A DNA stretch of 64,000 nt from Symsagittifera roscoffensis (lineage: Eukaryota; Xenacoelomorpha; Acoela; Convolutidae). The notes beneath the pieces are model-generated. The model searched no databases, was not told the DNA's origin, and worked only from the letters and a program-made list of their open reading frames with translations. Made by a program: the position numbers and the translations under genes. The stretch's first letter is position 1; each line of letters opens with the position of its first letter. Below, piece after piece: positions 55,644 through 64,000 of the stretch. Location: NCBI RefSeq assembly GCF_963678635.1, contig NC_087066.1, forward strand, positions 29,579,301 to 29,643,300, in the 5' to 3' direction.

Positions 55644-58600
55644 TTCAGTTTTAATAAGCAACCCGTCAAATTTAAACTAATTAAAATAAACACATTGGCT
55701 GGGTTTGCATTTAATTCCAAGTTCTCTTAGCGTATTGAAGAGAATACCTTAATCAAGTTTATCAAATGCATTTTTCAGTTCTATGAAAAACTATTCAATG
55801 TGTTTATCAACAACTGTTCTAAACTTTTTTCTGTTAATTCAGTACTGAAATATACCTAAATTTTAACAAATTTTTGACAAAAACGAAGCTGACGTTCATA
55901 AAATATTCAAGTATTTTTCAGGTTTTTAAATAATTTGGATTGCTTTTACTTTTCGAATTTTTTGCTACAACTACTTGAAATTGATTAGGGCGATTGATAT
56001 TCAAATTGAGTTTGCAGCCTAATTTATGTGATGCGTAAATTTTTGCCAGTTACCTACAAAATCCTTTTTCCAGAAAAATCTTTTTGCTAAAGTTTTTTGC
56101 CAGAAAGACCATCTAATTAAAGGAGAGCTTTTTAAGACAGGCTAGGCAAGAAACAAAAAAGAGCCTGTTTTAAATCTAGAACAGACTTTTGTATTCCAAC
56201 AATAACGGAAGTCGGTTTAGGCTTTAAGATGTTAATTACTTCGATAATTTCATGATAGAGCAACTAAACAGGTAAGCTGGTTGTATAAAATTTTCTAATT
56301 TTGTTGGTTGAATTGAGTTTTCAACACTTTCTATTGTTTTAGATCCTTTTGTTGCATTGAAAGCATATGACATAAAAATAGCATTTGAAACAGTTTCCCC
56401 ATTCAAATTTAAGGAAAACAATATTTGCTTAGCGTGTTTTTCTGTTAATTGATAAAAAAAATTGTCACTAAACCTAGCATTCATTTTCCCAAAGAATTAG
56501 CCCAAGCAATGTTGGCTAAACTTAAACCTTAATTTCTATTGGTCTGAAAAAACGATTTGAAAAATATCGTAGCACACGGGAAGTCTCATTTTTGTGGAAC
56601 AATTAAAAACAACCCAAATAATTAGGTTCCATTTTTGCTAGGAACAACTTATTCCATTACGGCCATGTCATCTAAACATAATTATTTATCACAGTCCCTA
56701 AGGAATAACGTTTTAAAACCTTTCATAGATCCTCTGCAAATCACAGGAAGAACAATTTTTATGATTATTTTTAAATTCCGTCGAAATTTTTTTTCTGTTC
56801 TCAGTACGTAAAAAAAAACGTCTTTTGAAAGAAAAACTTGATGCAATTTCTAGTCATTTTGACCCAGTAAATGGCGGACTAGTTGAGGATAAAGCTATAA
56901 GAATCAAGTCAACAAAAACAGTTTTGTTATGTTTTATTCTAAAATATATAAGCAAGTGTTATTCAAATACTTATTCAAATAAAATTATATGGGTGTTGAA
57001 AAACTTCAAAATTTAAACTTTCGAAGTTTTGGCGAAGAAAATTTGAGCAAACTAATTAAAGAAATCGATTTTCCTATGGCACTTGTTTACCAAACACTTG
57101 TATAAGCAGAGGAAAAACTCGCTTACGCATGAATTAAATACAAATTTAAAAAAAAAAACAGCTTATTAAAGTTTTTTAGTTAAGATATTTGGAGAAAATC
57201 TTGCAGTACGCTTAGTTTTTCGGTAGATTGAATCCGGAGTTTAAAAAAAATTCATGTTTCCCTAGAACAACGAGAACTAATTTTGAAATGACATTAACTT
57301 TATTTAACAACCTAGCTCAAATCACAAGGTCAATGAGCGTTAACTAAAAATAGGGCCATAATAGTTGCAGTTATAAGTTTTTTTTTCAATCCAATTTTCA
57401 ATATTGGCAGCTTCCTTTTTGTGAAGTTGGCGGTTAAAAAAATGAAACTGTTTATTAATTTGTTGATAAACTGGGCAATGTCAAACAGCACGTTGGTGGT
57501 AACGAGGCTCAAATTTAGGGACCCGGGTAGAAATGAGTTTACTAGTATGAAAATTTAAAATCTAAATCAAGAAAAACTTTTATAATTTTAAAATCTGAAT
57601 AACTTTAGCCCAGTGAAAGTTTTAAAACGTTAGTAGATCTCCTGGAACTTGCTTCTGGTAATTTATTTTTATTCAAATTACAGTAAGCGTAAAAACTGTT
57701 TGACCTTTTTGATCTGAAAAAGTTTACCTGCTAAAGTTTTGGGTTTAATTTATAACTAACATTGATCATAATCATTATTCATTTCAATTGAACGTCTAGA
57801 ACTCGGCAGATTTCTATCAGAATAAAACCTCAAGTAGATTTTTTCCATATTTAACTAATGTTTATGAGATGATATATTGTCTTTACTCAGACGCTCAATT
57901 CGTAAAACAAAAAATTGCCTCAGTTTTAGAACCACATACATAGCTATTGAAAGAGAGGGTGATATCGATGATTCGATCTTTGATGAGATAGAGACGAAAA
58001 ACGATAAATTATACAAAGTCAAAACCGCTAAACTATTTGCCTGAATTTTATATGTAAACTTTATCGAAGATGGAAAAAAACCAAATTTAATCAGTAACAA
58101 TTAGCTGAGTATTGTTCTATAAAAAAAAAGAGTTTTTTTATTAGCTAAGAAAATGACATTTTTTTTGAGTTTTTTTCCATCAAACTTGTTGATTAGTTTA
58201 AAACAATCGGAAAAATACTGATGCTCTGAACTAAACAAGTCAATTTATTCACCAGTAACATTTTTATTGCCAAATTATGCGAACGGAAACTATACGACAA
58301 ATTAGGCAAATCCGAAAGCATTGTAAACTGATTTATGATTGGTTTTCAACTCTGACCTCATTGGTACAAAAATGGGAAAGATGTTTTTTTTTATTTTGAA
58401 TAATTTTTCACTTCATTGGAAAAATACATTTGGCAAACTTTGTCGGAAAAAATTCCGTTCGTTATTTTACTGTGCTTTGGATTTTTTTATATTCCTTTGG
58501 AAGATTGCTTTGGAAGATATTGTTAATATATAATTCCTTCATGTGATCTTTTTTCTAGAGTTACGGGGATTTGAAAATAGCTAGTTTGCCCAAAATGGGA

Positions 58601-61080
58601 TAACTAGCGTGCAATACTTCGAGTTTTATTACACGCGTAGGTGGATTAAATGGTCGAAACTGGAATTGAGGAAAAAAAACTTGGCCTTGTTATTAGAAAA
58701 AAAGGCGCTAAACACCGTTGTACACTTTTCATAGCGGAGTGATCGAAGATAAAATTTTAAAAAATATATATTTTTTAATCGTTTTTTTTTAATAATTTAT
58801 CAAGGTTTCAGCCAAAACTTTTTCATTGGCCCTCAAGCGCGGTCAGAATATTAGGGGCAACGCGCTGATAGACAAATAATCTTGCTTATATTTGTTTTTT
58901 TAGCAATCCGAAACAACGCTGCTAATTTAAAATGACAGGACAAAAAAATCGAATTTAACGTTTTATTTTTTGGGTTCGATTCAGATTAGAGAAAAAATGA
59001 TAGCATTACGAGGCCAATCTATGCATTTTGTGCATTGTAAGCGCAACAAGGGTGGTCCCTTTGTTCTTCTTTTTATCTTTCATTTCCTTCGATCGTTTGG
59101 ACATATTTTTTAACATGTTTAAAGATTTGTCTCTGGAATCCAGGAACATACAGACACAAAATTGTGCGCCTATCCAGTGCACAGTTTAGCCTCGTAACGA
59201 GTGACAAGTTTCGCTTAGAAGTTTGTCAGAATTTTTAAGACCTAGTTCATTTTATTAATGAATCTTCGCAAATTGTGTTTGTTACTTTATGAAGTACCAT
59301 TTGATTTGCTTTTAAACGATTTTCAGAAAATTTTCTCAGTTCTCTTTTCTATTTTTTTGTTAGATACTCAACTTGATGTAATTTGCGAGCAATTGATATA
59401 GATGTTGTTTTCAAGTAAGTTTTCCCTGAATCAAAAGAATTAAAATGGCCCACTTGTGCAAAAAAACACGCGCAAAATTAGATAGATACGCAGCTAACTA
59501 TACAATACGCGATAAAATAAAAAACTTACCTCGACAAAATTATTCCAAATCATTATCTTGACGAATGATTTAAAAAAAAGGTTACTTAGATAGATGCCGA
59601 GGCCTAATCCGAAGGTTAATTATTTCAGTTGACAAGAGCGCATATAGTTAGCACTCATTAAGCTATGATTTATTTGCACCACAGTTTTTTTGCAACTGAT
59701 TACCATCAACACCGGAGCACCACAATGTATAAGGCATATTGAACTAGAACTAGTTACAGCTCAGTGTACAAAACTGAATCTGGTGGAATTAAACTTCGCC
59801 TGAAGTTTAGATCCGCAAGTTTTTGGTGCTGGATGTTAACTTAAAGAATTAAAACGGATCTGATCGTCCAACTCAAATTTCGATCAAGTTATTAGGAGAC
59901 AAAACAACTCTTTGGCAAATTCTGAAGCTAACTAATTATGAACAAAGTAAGTTTTTCAGTTTTTATCTGAATTCAACGCATGCTTTAGTAATCAAAAAAA
60001 AATAAATCGGCAAATGTACTGTTTGTCACAAACCTTTTAACGAAAGAGCGATCACGCCAATTATCAAGAAAAAATACAGAAAACAGATTGCGGGCTAAAA
60101 CAAAACATGAAAAAAAGCTTGTTATAATTAGTTTTGTATATCAGAGCAAAAGAATATTTTCTCTATTCTTTTTTTGCATTCAATTCTGGTTCATAGTGGC
60201 GGATTTACGGGGGCTGATCCTCCTTCCCCCAGGGATTCAAACCCCTAACCAACCAAAAGGTCTCGCTTTGGTATTTTTTACAATATCCGTTTTAGGCCAA
60301 CTTCAAGTAATTTTTTTTTGGGGGGGGGGCCTTTGGCGCCAACATTTATACTAAACGTGAAGGGGAACGCCCGCCGAAAAAATGAATTTGTGAAAAAATG
60401 CAAACTTGAAGGGGAGCGCCCGCCGAAAAAATGCAAAAAGCGTTCAAAAATGGATTTTTGATGATGTCTTTGAAGCGCTCTGAAAAAATAACTTTAGTAG
60501 ATCTAAAAAAGAATGTCGAAAAAAACTTCGAAGACTTTTTACAAATCTGCTCCCCTCCCCCTCAAGAAAATTGAAAATTCTGTTTACTTTAATGAATTTT
60601 TTTTCGAAATTTGCAATTGGCTCAGTTTACTATGGATGCCTTGAGGTTCAGCATTAAAGCCAGTTTTAATTTTGATGTGGATCAAGGAAGTGCACAGCAC
60701 AGTTATTTCCTGTTGATTTATGCTATGAAAGCTATGAAAGCTTAGATACATCCAAGAAGTTTGCTAATAAAAGTATGTAGTCTGTTTCCAGAAAAAGAAG
60801 TTTTGTTTGAAAAAAAACGTTTCAAACTGAATAAGTTCAATAACAACCGATGTTTTTGTCTGTGTGTAAGCTTTTATTGAATGAGAATTAATGTTTCTAG
60901 AAAAAATAATTAAACTCGGCAAAAATTTTTCATTTCTACTCTAATGGGAACTGAAAATTTATGTTTTTGAAACATATTGAAATGAGTTCGATTTTGTTTG
61001 ATGTATAAACTTGGAAAACGTCGAAAGTTTCTATGCTTCCCGAAAGTTTCCTTAAGCAAGAATGGCGCCAAAACACGCAA
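55644..61080. repeat. Segmental block B, copy 3, with extended right part
   Basis: Matches B2 over 45119-49457 and continues further. It includes a decayed exon (57930-58003). About 59700-60060 matches the host intron 3570-3905. About 60180-60360 carries a TGGCGGATTTACGGGGG segment typical of short DNA elements, and a GAAGGGGAACGCCCGCC unit occurs twice about 51 bases apart (60357, 60408). The right part (59309-61000) is repeated at 62319-64000. Confidence 0.75.
57930..58003 (+). pseudogene. Decayed copy of the 965-1039 exon (in B3)
   Basis: Identical in layout to the B2 copy: TTTTAG acceptor, TAG in the fourth codon, donor changed to ATAAAT. Confidence 0.65.
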
Positions 61081-61130
61081 GACTGCTCGTATCAGTGCAA
61101 ATCCCTGAATGCTCCGACTGCCTTTTAAGG
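61081..61130. repeat. CTCGTATCA motif block
   Basis: CTGCTCGTATCAGTGCAAAT followed by CCTGAATGCTCCGACTGCCT. Diverged versions are at 8286-8330 and 8391-8440, and the reverse complement of the first half opens the window. It may mark the end of a transposon family. Confidence 0.5.
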
Positions 61131-62310
61131 TTTAGGGAGCAGTAATAACAATTAAAAAAAATGAATTGAATAAAAAATAAATTAAGTTTTTTTTTCTAAA
61201 AACTGAATTTTTTAAATGAAAATCATCACCACACACGCCATATACAGTACACAAGAATAGATTTTGCGGTTCCCAAGCTTATCAACCAGTGTTTTTTACG
61301 CTGCTAAATGCGTTTTAGATTTGAACAGAACTGATCTTGCAGATAGTCTAGACTTTGCTATGAACTTGAAAACAAATCCAACCGTCATGATTCAAATTAG
61401 TTAGCAAAACTGGTCAGATTTTTTTAAAACTGAACTTGATCTTGAAGCAATTGCTGTCAATAAAAGATTAATTGGTCAAATTTAAATGAAATATGGAACG
61501 AGAACTGGTTGTGACCAACAAGTTGATCCAAGCGGACCATTTTAAATCGAAATACCGATCATTTTAAGTAAAACTTATCTAGTTGTCAGCTTTTTTTGAA
61601 ATGTCGGCAGACAACGCAATATCCTAAGGGTTTGCCAACCCGTAGTCCCAACCTAGCGTCCCATCCAAAGGAGCGATTGTTCCGGGATTAAATTGCTAAA
61701 GACAGCATTTTTCAAATGCGAGTCAATTCAATGAGTTTTTCAAAAAACGTCTCCAGGAGCCTGCAAGGAGACTTCTATCCTCAAAAAAGGTGACAAACAA
61801 AAATTTAAATTTAAAATATATACAAAGAACAAAAGAGCAAATATTCAACTCAATTTCGCCATATGATCCACTGATGTATGACTGTATGCCATAATGCAAG
61901 CCCTCTACAGCATTTGTTGTTCCGGTCACACCCGATGATGCCGCATCCTTTTGATTCCATAATGAAGGGAGGAGAAGACTTCTCGATTCGGGACGCGACA
62001 TTTTTGTAGTTCGATCCAAAATAAAGGCAAAGCTCGTCAACGTTTGCTATTTTTTTCTGACTCTTTTATGGTGCGATCGCAATTTATTTGAATTTCCTCC
62101 ACTATTTTATCGTATGAGTTTCCCATTTCTTCTTCTTTTTCAAAAACCAGTGCGGGTAACATTTTGATTGCTAAACTCGTTGTTTGTTTCGTTTTCGTTT
62201 TTCAATCCGAGCTTTGCCATTTTTCTCATAAAAGTTTGTGAAAGTTGGAAGAAACATTCCAACAGCTTGGAGTCGGGAAAATTTTTCTGAAACGCTTGAA
62301 TAGCGGCCTG
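61131..62310. other. Unique segment between B3 and B4
   Basis: Apart from the transposase remnant it contains a GGGTTTGCCAACCC hairpin (61628-61641) within a G/C-richer stretch to about 61690. No other gene is recognised. Confidence 0.45.
61850..62160 (-). pseudogene. MULE-type transposase C-terminal remnant
   Basis: On the minus strand, LWNQKDAASSGVTGTTNAVE then GLHYGIQSYISGSY (about 61860-61960). This is the WN...T(N)N.VEG.H signature that follows the catalytic core in MULE-type transposases. Upstream on the same strand, LPALVFEKEEEMGNSYDKIV (about 62100-62165) also fits the family order. Stops and frame changes separate the pieces. It sits in the only stretch (61131-62310) that separates B3 from B4, so it may be part of what inserted there. 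Confidence 0.55.
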
Positions 62311-64000
62311 CTAGATGTTTTGCTTTTAAACGATTTTCAAAATTTTTTCTCAGTTCTCTTTCCAATTTTTTTGTTAGATACTCAACTTGATGTAATTTGC
62401 GAGAAACTAATGTAGTAGTTGTTTTCAAGTAAGTTTTCCTTGAATAAAAAGAGTTAAAAAGGCCCACTTGTGCAAAAAACATGCGCAAAATTAGATAGAT
62501 ACGCAGCTAACTATACAATACGCGATAAAATAAAAAACTTACCTCGACAAAATTAATCCAAATCATTATATTGACGAATGATTTAAAAAAAAGGTTACTT
62601 AGATAGATGCCGAGGCCTAATCCGAAGGTTAATTATTTCAGTTGACAAGAGCGCATATAGTTAGCACTCATTAAGCTATGATTTATTTGCACCACAGTTT
62701 TTTTGCAACTGATTACCATCAACACCGGAGCACCACAATGTATAAGGCATATTGAACTAGAACTAGTTACAGCTCAGTGTACAAAACTGAATCTGGTGGA
62801 ATTAAACTTCGCCTGAAGTTTAGATCCGCAAGTTTTTGGTGCTGGATGTTAACTTAAAGAATTAAAACGGATCTGATTGTCCAACTCAAATTTCGATCAA
62901 GTTATTAGGAGACAAAACAACTCTTTGGCAAATTCTGAAGCTAACTAATTATGAACAAAGTAAGTTTTTCAGTTTTTATCTGAATTCAACGCGTGCTTTA
63001 GTAATAAAAAAAAAAAAAATCGGCAAATGTACTGTTTGTCACAAACCTTTTAACGAAAGAGCGATCACGCCAATTATCAAGAAAAAATACAGAAAACAGA
63101 TTGCGGGCTAAATCAAAACATGAAAAAAAGCTTGTTATAATTAGTTTTGTATATCAGAGCAAAAGAATATTTTCTCTATTCTTTTTTTGCATTCAATTCT
63201 GGTTCATAGTGGCGGATTTACGGGGGCGAATCCTCCTTCCCCCATGGATTCGAACCCCTAACCAACCAAAAGGTCTCGCTTTGGCATTTTTTATAATATC
63301 CGTTTTAGGCCAACTTCAAGTAATTTTTTTTTTGGGGGGGGCTCCTTTGGCGCCAACATATATACTAAACTTGAAGGGGAACGCCCGCCAAAAAAATGCA
63401 TTTGTGAAAAAATGCAAACTTGAAGGGGAGCGCCCGCCGAAAAAATGCAAAAAGTGTTCAAAAATGGATTTTTGATGATGTCTTTGAAGCGCTCTGAAAA
63501 AACAACTTTAGTAGATCTAAAAAAGAATGTCAAAAAAATTTCGAACATTTTCTACAAACCTGTTCCCCTCCCCCTCAAGAAAATTGAAAATTCTGTTTAC
63601 TTTAATGAATTTTTTTCGAAATTTGCAATTAGCTCAGTTTACTATGGATGCATTGAGGTTCAGCATTAAAGCCAGTTTTAATTTTGATGTGGATCAAGGA
63701 AGTGCACAGCACATTTATTTCCTGTTGATTTATAATATGAACGCTATGAAAGCTTAGATACATCTAAGAAGTTTGCTAATAAAAGTTTGTAGTCTGTTTC
63801 CAGAAAAAACACAGTTTTGTTTGAAAAAAAAAACGTTTCAAACTGAATAAGTTCAATTACAACCGATATTTTTGTCTGTGTGTAAGCTTTTATTGAATGA
63901 GAATTAATGTTTCTAGGAAAAATAATTAAACTCAGCAAAAATTTTTCATTTCTACTCTAATGGGAACTGAAAATTTATGTTTTTTAAACATATTGAAATG
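62311..64000. repeat. Segmental block B, copy 4 (right part only, runs off the window)
   Basis: From about 62319 it matches 59309 onward with few substitutions. It includes the TGGCGGATTTACGGGGG segment (63210), a poly-G run and the paired GAAGGGGAACGCCCGCC units. Noncoding; ORFs at 63101-63475 and nearby are frames through the repeat. Confidence 0.8.

Noticed and set aside
1-64000. CRISPR arrays, rRNA genes, bacterial operons
   Set aside because: No regularly spaced identical repeats with unique spacers, no rRNA-like conserved stretches, and the gene structure is eukaryotic.

Overview
The window is AT-rich, repeat-laden DNA from a multicellular invertebrate. The evidence is spliceosomal introns (GT/GC donors, TTTTAG and TTTCAG acceptors), remnants of Ty3/Gypsy-like, Ty1/copia-like and BEL/Pao retroelements, a MULE-type transposase remnant, and no operons or ribosome-binding sites. 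I cannot name the species. Two 200-base N runs (526-725, 29385-29584) are scaffold gaps.

Region by region. (1) 1-5720: the 3' end of one host gene. Three exons (965-1039, 4940-5107, 5521-5720) joined by phase-1 introns give a 146-residue C-terminal part of a protein I do not recognise. The second intron has a GC donor and the first holds a large fold-back inverted repeat. (2) 5721-9077: noncoding, with old tandem repeats and microsatellites. (3) 9078-27572: one very large retroelement of about 18.5 kb bounded by near-identical 1.36-kb direct repeats. It carries a small basic ORF, gag with one zinc knuckle, protease, reverse transcriptase (YLDD), a mostly missing RNase H, a D,D-35-E integrase, a membrane/Pro-Ser-rich ORF ('X'), an envelope-like glycoprotein region, and a second unknown ORF ('Y') ending in a small intron. 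Nearly every gene is broken by stops or frameshifts, although the terminal repeats differ at only a handful of sites. (4) 27573-29240: a decayed copia-like pol. (5) 29241-31621: a minisatellite beside a gap, then featureless DNA. (6) 31622-37149: a defective BEL/Pao element, a second copy of its LTR with 5' part, and an inserted inverted-repeat element (36149-37079) full of GAGCGGTTT motifs with a tRNA-Arg-like relic. (7) 37150-64000: a tandem segmental array of two noncoding blocks (A: 2 copies; B: 4 copies) alternating with three more BEL pol fragments. Block B is related to the first intron and flank of the 965-5720 gene and carries decayed copies of its 965-1039 exon.

How it fits together. 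A piece of the host gene was apparently copied, invaded by a BEL element that already had at least two inactivating lesions, and then amplified as B-pol units with shared junctions. The Gypsy-like element is a separate, more recent arrival. Its gene content (a basic ORF before gag, X between pol and env, a spliced Y after env) is the most unusual thing in the window and the best candidate for an undescribed system: a large env-bearing retroelement with several accessory genes.
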